A stretch of 41,338 nucleotides of DNA, from positions 1 through 41,338 of the forward strand of contig SVOA01000012.1 in the NCBI GenBank assembly GCA_015066635.1. The letters are read 5' to 3'. The DNA is from Oscillospiraceae bacterium (lineage in GTDB: Bacteria > Bacillota > Clostridia > Oscillospirales > Acutalibacteraceae). The notes under the pieces were generated by a model that did no database searches, was not told the DNA's origin, and was given only the letters and a program-made list of their open reading frames with translations. A program made the position numbers and the translations under genes. Shown here piece by piece: positions 7,973 to 15,374 of the stretch. The number at the start of each line of letters is the position of its first letter. The first letter of the stretch is position 1.

Positions 7973-9114
7973 AAAAAGCGGTTTGCTTTGCGGTACTTTT
8001 TGTAACATTATTGAGCTTTACGTCCTGCTCGGGGAACACAAAAAGCCGTGAAATTAAAAACAGAGTAATAATTCAGGGCATAGGATTTGACACGGCGGAG
8101 AACGGCAAACTGCTCATCAGCTTTCAGACGCTTAATACCGATGTCTCGACAAATTCCTCGTCTGACAGTTCGCCTGACAGTCTGGTGAAATGTTATAAAA
8201 CCGAGGCGCTCTCTTTAAGTGAAGCGCTTAAAAATCTCGCATCCGCCACGGGCAAAATGCCTCTCGTTTCACAAAACAGAATTGTGATTTTCGGCAGTAA
8301 TTTTGCACGAGTTGGGATAACTTACTGCCTTGACGAATTCATACGCGATGCCGAAAACCGATTTACAGTTATTTCTGCTGTTTCGCAGAGCAGGGCAGAG
8401 GACATTGTCTTTGCCGCTCTTGGCGAAAATGTCATTCCCGCGCGAATTTGTGAAAAAGTCCTTAAGCAGAGCGCTTCAAAGCCAGAAAACTGTGCGACGG
8501 AGCTGTATGAGGTAATCAATTCCGTGCTTACCGACAGGGCGTTTGTCCTGCCTGTAATAGCTGTAAACGACAGAGAAGAAACCGAATTCCTGACGGTTAC
8601 GGGCGCAGGTCTTTTTAAGGACGGAAAACTTGTAAATATACTGAATCCCGATGTTTTTAAAGGCATCGGCTTCCTTAAAAACAGGGTGCGCGACGGCTCA
8701 CTCGGAATTATGAGTGACGGGGGCGTTCTGAGTGTTAATATTATAAAGAGCAAAACCGAAATCAATTTTGAAAACACCGATAAAATCAGGACGCATGTCA
8801 GAATTCGGACAACCTGCAGTCTTGCCGAAAACAACCGTGATTTTCTAAAACCCGCAGATACAGAATTTATAAAGAAAACAGAAGAGTTAACTTCCGCAGA
8901 AACGACAAAACTTGTTGAAACTTCGCTCAGAGAGTGTATAATAAATAACAGCGCTGATGTTTTCGGAATTACCGAAAGGATAAAGAGAAAATATCCCTCG
9001 GCTTTTAAAAACGGGGATATTGATATAAAGGATATTGAGTTTTCTGTTTATACCGAATCCAAAATAGAAAAAACGGGCGATTTCGCCGTCAGAGTGTCGG
9101 GGAGAGAAAAATGA
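7969..9114 (+). CDS. gerC: Spore germinant receptor C subunit (Ger(x)C lipoprotein)
   Basis: 381 residues. The N-terminus MKKAVCFAVLFVTLLSFTSC is a lipoprotein signal with Cys20 as the probable acylated residue. Conserved Ger(x)C features follow: RVIIQGIGFDTAENGKLLISFQTLN (about 30-55), SLSEALKNLASATGKMPLVSQNRIVIFG, and a C-terminal segment DVFGITERIKRKYPSAFKNG. The protein is the outer-face lipoprotein of the Ger receptor. The ATG at 7969 forms ATGA with the gerB stop and is preceded by AAGGAG 9 bases upstream; a start 21 bases earlier was rejected because it would overlap gerB further without its own binding site. Its stop overlaps the next gene (ATGA). Confidence 0.94.
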   Translation: MKKAVCFAVLFVTLLSFTSCSGNTKSREIKNRVIIQGIGFDTAENGKLLISFQTLNTDVSTNSSSDSSPDSLVKCYKTEALSLSEALKNLASATGKMPLVSQNRIVIFGSNFARVGITYCLDEFIRDAENRFTVISAVSQSRAEDIVFAALGENVIPARICEKVLKQSASKPENCATELYEVINSVLTDRAFVLPVIAVNDREETEFLTVTGAGLFKDGKLVNILNPDVFKGIGFLKNRVRDGSLGIMSDGGVLSVNIIKSKTEINFENTDKIRTHVRIRTTCSLAENNRDFLKPADTEFIKKTEELTSAETTKLVETSLRECIINNSADVFGITERIKRKYPSAFKNGDIDIKDIEFSVYTESKIEKTGDFAVRVSGREK

Positions 9115-9419
9115 ATACTTTTGAAATAATTTACGAAACAGTTCGCGGAATACCCAAAGGTAAGGTCGCAACCTACGGGCAGATAGCTCTTTTGTCGGGC
9201 AACCCGCGTCTTGCAAGGGTTGTCGGCTATGCTCTGCACGTCAATCCCGAGCCGGGAAAGATTCCCTGCCATCGGGTAGTCAACCGTTTCGGCAGGGTTT
9301 CCGAGGCGTTTGCCTTCGGAGGTAAGAATGCGCAGACAGACCTGCTGAGAAATGAGGGAGTCGAGGTAAGCGACGACGGAACAGTTGATTTAAAGAGATT
9401 TCTCTGGGACGGGAAGTAG
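9111..9419 (+). CDS. Short MGMT-family methylated-DNA--protein-cysteine methyltransferase
   Basis: 102 residues corresponding only to the C-terminal DNA-binding and active-site domain of O6-alkylguanine-DNA alkyltransferases. The acceptor motif PCHRV is intact (Cys53); in alkyltransferase-like (ATL) proteins this cysteine is normally replaced, usually by Trp, so the protein could be catalytically competent. VRGIPKGKVATYGQIA is the recognition-helix region; the Asn-hinge equivalent and VVNRFGRVSEAFAFGG follow. The ATG overlaps the gerC stop by 4 bases, so the gene is translated with the germinant-receptor operon, implying forespore expression and possible repair of DNA alkylation on germination (inference). 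A terminator follows at 9432. Confidence 0.85.
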   Translation: MNTFEIIYETVRGIPKGKVATYGQIALLSGNPRLARVVGYALHVNPEPGKIPCHRVVNRFGRVSEAFAFGGKNAQTDLLRNEGVEVSDDGTVDLKRFLWDGK

Positions 9420-9431
9420 TTTTATTTGCAG

Positions 9432-9458
9432 GGGCGCTCTTCAGGCGCCCGATTTTTT
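9432..9458 (+). terminator. Terminator of the ger-MGMT operon
   Basis: GGGCGC at 9432-9437 pairs with GCGCCC at 9445-9450, followed by T6. Located 12 bases after the MGMT stop codon. Confidence 0.85.
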
Positions 9459-9471
9459 CTTACGCAAAAGA

Positions 9472-9497
9472 CGGACGGTAGGTTCGAATCCTATCCG
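9472..9497 (+). other. Orphan tRNA T-arm relic
   Basis: GTAGG-TTCGAAT-CCTAT at 9478-9494 is a complete T-arm (5-bp stem with TTCGAAT loop) in plus orientation, but no D-arm or anticodon arm precedes it. The 15-mer GTAGGTTCGAATCCT at 9478-9492 is identical to the T-arm of tRNA-Gln at 9552-9566, which lies on the opposite strand, so the two form an inverted repeat. It may be the tail of a lost tRNA gene or a scar left by a tRNA-targeting element. Confidence 0.5.
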
Positions 9498-9533
9498 AAA
9501 AAAACGAAAGACAAAGATAAACTCTGTCTTTCG
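9498..9533 (-). terminator. Terminator of tRNA-Gln
   Basis: On the minus strand, CGAAAGACA pairs with TGTCTTTCG (9525-9533 and 9505-9513), then a T7 run at 9498-9504. It begins 6 bases beyond the CCA end of tRNA-Gln. Confidence 0.85.
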
Positions 9534-9538
9534 TTTCT

Positions 9539-9613
9539 TGGCTGGGGTGGCAGGATTCGAACCTACGAATGCAGCAGTCAAAGTGCTGTGTCTTACCGCT
9601 TGACGACACCCCA
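9539..9613 (-). tRNA. tRNA-Gln(UUG)
   Basis: Cloverleaf on the minus strand: acceptor TGGGGTG/CACCCCA, D-arm with CAAGCGGTAAG, anticodon loop ACTTTGACT giving anticodon UUG, T-loop GGTTCGAATCC, discriminator G and an encoded CCA at 9539-9541. The tRNA body is 9542-9613. Confidence 0.95.
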
Positions 9614-9639
9614 GGGTATATATGAATATAATGATATTA

Positions 9640-9670
9640 AAAAAGACCTTTTTTAGAGGTCTCTTTTTTA
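9640..9670 (-). terminator. Bidirectional terminator between tRNA-His and tRNA-Gln
   Basis: AGACCT at 9644-9649 pairs with AGGTCT at 9657-9662, with A/T runs on both sides, so it can end transcription in either direction. It would end the Arg-His transcript, leaving tRNA-Gln dependent on read-through or a weak promoter in 9614-9640. Confidence 0.7.
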
Positions 9671-9675
9671 TGAAG

Positions 9676-9753
9676 TGGGGTGGATAGTCGGATTCGAACC
9701 GACGGTCTCCAGTGCCACAAACTGGCGCTTTAACCAACTAAGCTATACCCACC
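9676..9753 (-). tRNA. tRNA-His(GUG)
   Basis: Cloverleaf on the minus strand with acceptor GTGGGTA/TATCCAC, anticodon stem CCAGT/ACTGG and loop TTGTGGC (anticodon GUG). The histidine-specific extra G(-1) at 9753 is encoded and pairs with discriminator C73; CCA is encoded at 9676-9678. Confidence 0.96.
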
Positions 9754-9758
9754 GTATA

Positions 9759-9835
9759 TGGCGCGCTGAGAGGGACTCGAACCCCCGACCCTCTGCTTAG
9801 AAGGCAGATGCTCTATCCAGCTGAGCTATCAGCGC
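9759..9835 (-). tRNA. tRNA-Arg(UCU)
   Basis: Cloverleaf on the minus strand with acceptor GCGCTGA/TCAGCGC, D-arm GCTCAGCTGGATAGAGC, anticodon stem TCTGC/GCAGA with loop CTTCTAA (anticodon UCU), T-loop GGTTCGAGTCC and encoded CCA at 9759-9761. First gene of the cluster, 5 bases before tRNA-His. Confidence 0.96.
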
Positions 9836-9853
9836 ATTTGCTAATGCCAAATT

Positions 9854-9882
9854 ATTATATATGCAAGGGGAGAATTTGTCAA
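9854..9882 (-). promoter_or_regulatory. Sigma-A promoter of the tRNA cluster
   Basis: Near-consensus TTGACA, 17 bases, TATAAT on the minus strand, about 12 bases upstream of the probable start and 19 bases before tRNA-Arg. A strong match, as expected for stable RNA genes. Confidence 0.85.
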
Positions 9883-10066
9883 GATTATATTTGAAAAAAG
9901 TGCTTTTTTGTGAGGAGGGTTTAATTTGTTTCAAGGCTATGTATAAAAATTCGAAACCGCTGAATATTTATGCAAAATATACAAATCACTCTCATTCTTT
10001 ATGTACAATATACAAAAAGTTAAAATATTAACGAGAAAAAACCGTGAAAAAATCAATAAAAAACAG

Positions 10067-10095
10067 TTGATTGTTGTTTTGCAATATGATATACT
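10067..10095 (+). promoter_or_regulatory. Predicted promoter of the dockerin protein gene
   Basis: TTGATT, 17 bases, TATACT, leaving an AT-rich leader of about 70 bases before the ATG at 10173. The rest of the 337-base gap 9836-10172 holds only AT-rich sequence and no gene that I can support. Confidence 0.5.
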
Positions 10096-10172
10096 GACTT
10101 TCGGCAATATTGTATTATATATAATATTTATCGAATTAAGTAAAAACCATTTTGTTTTGGGAGGACAGATTT

Positions 10173-13100
10173 ATGAGAATGAAAAACTATTCAAGGAAGG
10201 CAATAAGCATTTTGCTTTCCGTACTCTTGGTGGCGACTATGCTTCCTATGTCGATATTCGTTTCGACTGCGGCAACCGCCCCTGTTGTAAGCTCCGGCGA
10301 GTGGAACTTTCGCTCAAAGGAAACACCTGAAGACAAGTATTATTCAAGATTTAAGAATAACTATTCCGCACTTGATCTTCAGGGTCCCGAGTATGTTACC
10401 ATGGTCGTTGCGGGAACCAATTTCTTCTTTATGCAGACTGAGGACAATCAGGAAATGAGCTACACCACTCATTTCTACGCTCAGAAGAACAACCGTTTTA
10501 ACGGCGCAAGGATTAACTACGTTAATACCAACTATAACAATGATACGGTTTATTCATCTGTCGTAACTAACGAGACATGGACGCATGTCAGCGGTAAAGT
10601 TGATAATGAAAACTCCAACGGTTCTCCTGACGGCATAGGACTGTACGGTTACGCTTTAGCTGCCGCTCAGATTGCTCATTACAGCTTTAAGGTTGACTTT
10701 ACGGCAAACGGTTCAGCTGTTTATACCCCCGAGTGGGAAATAAACTTCAACAGCGGCGCTGCAAGTACTGACGGCGGTCCGTGGACCACATCAAACTTCA
10801 ATGTTGATAGTGTTGCAATCAACGAAAACCCTGTTTTCACTATCACTGTTATTGACCTTCGTGAAATTCGTCAGCTAATTACAATAGCAAACAATATCAA
10901 TGAGGATGTTTCCGATATTGTCGGCACAAGAGATTTCTCGGGCGCAACATATTATTCGCAGTCGGAAATTGACACTCTTACCGCCCAGCTTCGCGCAAGA
11001 CTTCTCTGTGATTACACAGACCTTGACGCACAGCTCGCGAGAGCTGCTGCAATAGAGGATAATATTAACGGCGGACTCAGCGGACATCTTTACGATGAGA
11101 CGCTTTACAATGTATTCAGCACAGCGTACAGCGATGCGGCAGCCGTTGACCGTTTCCTTATGGAGGACGGAACCGGAGATAACCAGGATACTATTGACAG
11201 CGCTGCTTTGACTTTACAGACAGCTATTGACAATCTTCTTCCTTCCAGAATGTATCTTATAAATTATTATTCGGACGGTGTTCTCTATGCACAGAATACC
11301 GTTGACCCCTCAAAGGGTTATAATTTCCACGATGCTACCGATAAGTTCATAGCCGAACCCACCCTTGCAAGATATGAATTTGACGGCTGGACCGATTCTC
11401 TCGGTAACTATATCGATGATGATTATCCCGTTACCGGAGATATGAATGTCTATGCGGGTTACGCAGTTGCTCTTAACGGTATCGGCCCCGTTTCTTCATC
11501 GGGCAGATGGGACCATATTCCGTCAGCCGATAATAATGACGGACGCGGCGAACACTATGTTACAATGTGGGTTAAGGATACAACCTTTAACTTTGTTCAG
11601 ATAGCCGATGACGAAACCTTCTCCTTCTATACCGATTTGTCAGGCTTCAAAAACAGCGGTACTAATTATGCCGTTATCCATGAGCTCTATTTTATGGATG
11701 ATACCGATACACAGGCTTTTACGGCTCTTCTGCCGCAGACCGGCTATCTTGAGTCTTACTGCACAACCGGCAACGCAGGCGATTTCCCGTCAGGCGATCC
11801 CGACGGAGCTTTCCCCGGCGAGAACCACGGTACAGACGATGACTTTGTATATCAGAGCATTACAAACGTTGTAAACTGGAGATTTGTCTATACCTTTAAC
11901 GCTGACGGTGCGGCAACATATCATCCCAAGTGGGATATGAAATATGAAACCGGCGGCGTCAAGATTTTGGGCATGGGTACGGGAACATATTATCTTTCCA
12001 ATGATAACGAGCCCATAGAGTTCACAATAAACGTAACCGACCTTCGTGAGCTTATCAACGAGGTTAACAAGGCTGAAAGCGTTTATAACAACAGTAATTC
12101 GGGCTTCTCGCAGAGTCAGCTTGATGATTTGAGAACAATACTCGATAATATTGAAAACAACTATGTCCTTGACGGTACCGAATACTATGAGCAGAGCGAA
12201 ATAGACGCTCTTGTAGCACAGATAAAGGCTATCATACCCAATGGAATGCAGATTCCCTGCGACTACACCGAGCTTGATGCAGCTATTGCTCTTGCAAACC
12301 AGAAAAAGACAGAGTACAACAATAATGCAGACAGCCACTTCATAACCGAAGTTTGGACTAATTTTGAGACAGCATACGCAGCGGCAACATCAATTGACCG
12401 CAACCTTTATATTGTAGATACAAATGAAAATCAGACTTTGATAGACCGTACAACGGCTGATCTTCTCAAAGCTATTGATTCGCTTCTGTATCAGACTCAT
12501 GTCAACGAGCCCTGCGACACAGTGTCTGCAAATGATGTTATGGATGAAGCCAACGCAATTAACAATGACAACGGTAAGTATGACGATGATGCTTATCAGG
12601 ATTTCCTTGATGCTAAGGACGCTCTTGAGGACCTCCTTGACCAGGGACTATATGATGATGAGAACGGCACAAACCAGCAGGCTATTGATGATGCGGTTCA
12701 GGCTCTTGAGGATGCAATAGCAGCTCTCAACGATGCACAGAATCAGAATCCTCCCTGCGACTATACAGCGCTTAACGAGGCCATTGCAGCAGCTTCTTCA
12801 ATTACAGACAGCGATTTGTTCACACCTGATACCTATCAGGCTCTTCAGGATGCTTTGACTGCTGCCGGGAATGTACCTGCAGGTCTTTACGATAACGGTA
12901 CAAATCAGGGCATAATTGATGATGCAACAGATGATTTGATAGATGCTATCAACAATCTTCTCAGTGATGTAATTGCAAATTCAAATAATGTTTCCACAGA
13001 CGGAATGACATCTGCTTCCAAAACCGCATTTACAGATGCCGTAGCTGCAGCAGAGCAGGTAACCAGCAATCCCAATGCAACAGCACAGGATAAGGCTGAC

Positions 13101-15125
13101 GCCATCAACGGTATAGTTTCTGCAACTGACGCTCTTACTCCCGACAAGACAGAACTTGGAGAAATAATAAATCTTGCCGAGGCTATTGATACAACAATTA
13201 TTGACCCCGCAGTTGTTCAGGTGCTCCAGGATGCCATTGCAGACGGTCAGTCAGTATATGATAATGATGCTGCAACCGTTCAGGATATAAATGATGCAAT
13301 TCAGACTCTTAAGGATGCAATAGACGATGTTCTTCAGAGCATAGTAAACGATGCAAATAATATTGATGCAACTGCAATGACTCCGATAACACAGACAAAT
13401 TTTGAAGATGCACTTGATGATGCTCAGAATCTTATAGATAACGGCGGTTCTGATCAGGAAAAGGCAGATGCGATAAATGCTCTTGTAATGGCCATTGATA
13501 ATCTCACTCCCGACAAGACAGAGCTTGAGGAAGCCATCACGGCAGCACAGGGTGTTGACACAACCGACATTCCGCAGACTCTTGCAGAAGCGCTTGAGGA
13601 TGCGATAACCGACGGTCAGACAGTTAATGACGATACCGACGCAACGGTTCAGGAAATTGCCGATGCAGTTGACGCTATCAACAACGCTCTTGACAATATA
13701 CTTGAATATGTCAAGGAGCAAGCGGAGAATACCGATACAACCGGCATGACTCCCGACAGTATTCAGGACCTTGAGGATGCAATTCAGGCGGCAGAGGACG
13801 TACTGAACGATCCGACATCAACTTCTGCAGAAAAAGCTCAGGCTATTGAGAACCTTCAGGATGCCACAGACGGTCTTACCCCCGATAAGACGGAACTTAC
13901 AGAAGCAATTGCCGCAGGTCAGTCGGTTGACACGACAGACCTTCCGCAGACTCTTGCAGAAGCGCTTGAGGATGCGATAACCGACGGTCAGACAGTTAAT
14001 GCCGATACCGACGCAACGGTTCAGGAAATTGCCGATGCAGTTGACGTTATCAACGACGCTCTTGACAATATACTTGAATATGTCAAGGAGCAAGCGGAGA
14101 ATACCGATACAACGGGTATGACTCCCGACAGTATTCAGGACCTTGAGGATATTATCCAGATAGCCGATGACCTTCTCAATGACCCTGATGCCACGGCAGA
14201 AGAAAAAGCTCAGGCAATTGAAGATATTAAGAATGCAGTTGATAATCTTACCGTTGATAAGTCTTCACTCTCTGATTTAATCGATCAGGCAGAGGCAATC
14301 GATCAGGATGATTATACAGGCGATTCCGCAACAGCTCTTCAAAATGAAATAGATGACGCGTATGTTGTTCTTTATGATGACAACGCTACGGCTTCCGACG
14401 TTGCTCAGGCAATTACAGAGCTTCAGAATGCCATAGATAACCTTATTGACAGAACTGCTCTCGCTCAGGCTATTGCTGATGCACAGGCTGTTGAGACATT
14501 AGGTTACACACCCGACAGCATAAGAGATCTTCTCGATGCAATAGATGCAGGTCAGACGGTTTATGACGATTCAGCAGCAACGGCTGCCGAAATCGCTCAG
14601 GCTATTGCTGATATTGAAGCAGCGGTCAACGGACTTACCTATATGAATATCATTACTAAGGATACACATTCGCTTAGAGTATTCAGAGATACAACGGCTA
14701 ACTATATGGTAGGTATTGATCCTACGGCAAATACGGTAGCCGACATCAAGGCGGGTCTTGTAAATGACGCAAGAACAATTATCATCTTAAAAGCTGACGG
14801 AGTTACCGAGCTGACGGAAACTGAAAAGGCAGGTACGGGTTACCTTATCAGATGCGTAAACGCGGATAATCATAATACGGTTTATGATGAAGCAACCATT
14901 ATCCTTTACGGCGACGTTGACGGAGACGCAGACGTTGACAGCGATGATCACGACATCCTCAAAGATTCTGCATTCTTTGACGGAATAGGTATAACCGCTG
15001 ACACGGTTTACTTCTATGCAGCCGACCTCGACGGCGATAAGGTGCTTGACGGCTTTGACTACTATTATCAGGATGTCATTATGACAACGCCCGATAGCTT
15101 TAATCAGTCGGTAGTAATTTTCTGA
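10173..15125 (+). CDS. Giant secreted FIVAR-repeat protein with C-terminal dockerin
   Basis: 1650 residues, very acidic. Order: basic signal peptide (1 to about 33, cleavage near STAA); domain A1 (about 37-230, opening VVSSGEWNF, with YVTMVV..TNFFFMQ); a FIVAR-like helical repeat (about 270-355); an InlB/Flg_new-like beta module (360-435, ARYEFDGW); domain A2 (from about 438, VSSSGRWDH, YVTMWVKDTTFNFVQ), a second copy of A1; about ten FIVAR-like repeats (about 620-1510) marked by LTPDKTEL and IQDLEDAI; a short beta region; and a dockerin (1580-1635) with two calcium loops, DVDGDADVDSDDHD and DLDGDKVLDGFD. Dockerins bind cohesins, so this protein probably docks to a scaffoldin or the cell surface. 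No catalytic domain is visible; A1/A2 is not recognised. The ATG follows GGGAGGA by 7 bases. Terminator at 15277. Confidence 0.88.
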   Translation: MRMKNYSRKAISILLSVLLVATMLPMSIFVSTAATAPVVSSGEWNFRSKETPEDKYYSRFKNNYSALDLQGPEYVTMVVAGTNFFFMQTEDNQEMSYTTHFYAQKNNRFNGARINYVNTNYNNDTVYSSVVTNETWTHVSGKVDNENSNGSPDGIGLYGYALAAAQIAHYSFKVDFTANGSAVYTPEWEINFNSGAASTDGGPWTTSNFNVDSVAINENPVFTITVIDLREIRQLITIANNINEDVSDIVGTRDFSGATYYSQSEIDTLTAQLRARLLCDYTDLDAQLARAAAIEDNINGGLSGHLYDETLYNVFSTAYSDAAAVDRFLMEDGTGDNQDTIDSAALTLQTAIDNLLPSRMYLINYYSDGVLYAQNTVDPSKGYNFHDATDKFIAEPTLARYEFDGWTDSLGNYIDDDYPVTGDMNVYAGYAVALNGIGPVSSSGRWDHIPSADNNDGRGEHYVTMWVKDTTFNFVQIADDETFSFYTDLSGFKNSGTNYAVIHELYFMDDTDTQAFTALLPQTGYLESYCTTGNAGDFPSGDPDGAFPGENHGTDDDFVYQSITNVVNWRFVYTFNADGAATYHPKWDMKYETGGVKILGMGTGTYYLSNDNEPIEFTINVTDLRELINEVNKAESVYNNSNSGFSQSQLDDLRTILDNIENNYVLDGTEYYEQSEIDALVAQIKAIIPNGMQIPCDYTELDAAIALANQKKTEYNNNADSHFITEVWTNFETAYAAATSIDRNLYIVDTNENQTLIDRTTADLLKAIDSLLYQTHVNEPCDTVSANDVMDEANAINNDNGKYDDDAYQDFLDAKDALEDLLDQGLYDDENGTNQQAIDDAVQALEDAIAALNDAQNQNPPCDYTALNEAIAAASSITDSDLFTPDTYQALQDALTAAGNVPAGLYDNGTNQGIIDDATDDLIDAINNLLSDVIANSNNVSTDGMTSASKTAFTDAVAAAEQVTSNPNATAQDKADAINGIVSATDALTPDKTELGEIINLAEAIDTTIIDPAVVQVLQDAIADGQSVYDNDAATVQDINDAIQTLKDAIDDVLQSIVNDANNIDATAMTPITQTNFEDALDDAQNLIDNGGSDQEKADAINALVMAIDNLTPDKTELEEAITAAQGVDTTDIPQTLAEALEDAITDGQTVNDDTDATVQEIADAVDAINNALDNILEYVKEQAENTDTTGMTPDSIQDLEDAIQAAEDVLNDPTSTSAEKAQAIENLQDATDGLTPDKTELTEAIAAGQSVDTTDLPQTLAEALEDAITDGQTVNADTDATVQEIADAVDVINDALDNILEYVKEQAENTDTTGMTPDSIQDLEDIIQIADDLLNDPDATAEEKAQAIEDIKNAVDNLTVDKSSLSDLIDQAEAIDQDDYTGDSATALQNEIDDAYVVLYDDNATASDVAQAITELQNAIDNLIDRTALAQAIADAQAVETLGYTPDSIRDLLDAIDAGQTVYDDSAATAAEIAQAIADIEAAVNGLTYMNIITKDTHSLRVFRDTTANYMVGIDPTANTVADIKAGLVNDARTIIILKADGVTELTETEKAGTGYLIRCVNADNHNTVYDEATIILYGDVDGDADVDSDDHDILKDSAFFDGIGITADTVYFYAADLDGDKVLDGFDYYYQDVIMTTPDSFNQSVVIF
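13572..13778 (+). repeat. 207-bp internal repeat, copy 1
   Basis: Near-identical at the DNA level to 13944-14150 (only about six differences seen by eye), with a period of 372 bases or 124 codons. Encodes residues 1134-1202 of the dockerin protein. The low divergence marks a recent in-frame duplication. Confidence 0.92.
13944..14150 (+). repeat. 207-bp internal repeat, copy 2
   Basis: Second copy of the 207-bp unit, encoding residues 1258-1326. The sequence between the copies (13779-13943) is related to other FIVAR units but much more divergent. Confidence 0.92.
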
Positions 15126-15137
15126 TAAACAATTTTT

Positions 15138-15264
15138 AAAGAGCTGAGTTTTACGGGTAAGTGGATATTTTTGGAGTTTTAAAATAATTCAAATATTTAT
15201 AGTGGATTATTTTGGTGTTTAATAATTAGCATTTTTATAATTCAATTTGGATTATTTTGGTGTT
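15138..15264 (+). repeat. Left inverted end with three iterated 17-bp motifs
   Basis: The terminal block is 15138-15182. Motif copies start at 15162 (TGGATATTTTTGGAGTT), 15203 and 15248 (both exactly TGGATTATTTTGGTGTT). Steps are 41 and 45 bases. The block lies 12 bases after the dockerin-gene stop and before its terminator hairpin. Confidence 0.85.
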
Positions 15265-15276
15265 GAGCAAAATTTA

Positions 15277-15312
15277 AATCCTGTCGAAAAATTTTTTCGG
15301 CAGGATTTTTTA
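15277..15312 (+). terminator. Terminator downstream of the dockerin gene
   Basis: AATCCTGTCGAAAAA pairs with TTTTTTCGGCAGGATT, followed by T5. It lies 150 bases after the stop codon, with the iterated repeats in between. Confidence 0.8.
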
Positions 15313-15332
15313 TTTATAAAATTTTTTGTGAA

Positions 15333-15368
15333 CAAAGAAAAATACCCTCCATTTCGAAATGGAGGGTA
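15333..15368 (-). terminator. Terminator of the hsdR remnant
   Basis: The perfect 13-bp palindromic stem TACCCTCCATTTC/GAAATGGAGGGTA (15343-15368) is followed on the minus strand by TTTTTCTTT, 6 bases after the hsdR stop codon. Confidence 0.88.
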
Positions 15369-15374
15369 AAATAT

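Noticed and set aside
9441-9737. Minus-strand 98-codon frame
   Set aside because: It overlaps tRNA-Gln, part of tRNA-His and two terminators.
10001-10330. Plus-strand 109-codon frame before the dockerin gene
   Set aside because: It overlaps the signal-peptide region in another frame, has no binding site and contains the predicted promoter.
13251-14093. Long minus-strand open frames opposite the FIVAR array
   Set aside because: They arise from the codon bias of the repeats, are duplicated along with the plus-strand repeat, and encode Cys/Ile-rich sequence with no start signals.
15162-15264. CRISPR-like array
   Set aside because: Only three imperfect 17-bp units, spacers are AT-rich and of unequal size, no cas genes, and the same motif recurs inverted at 18400-18490.
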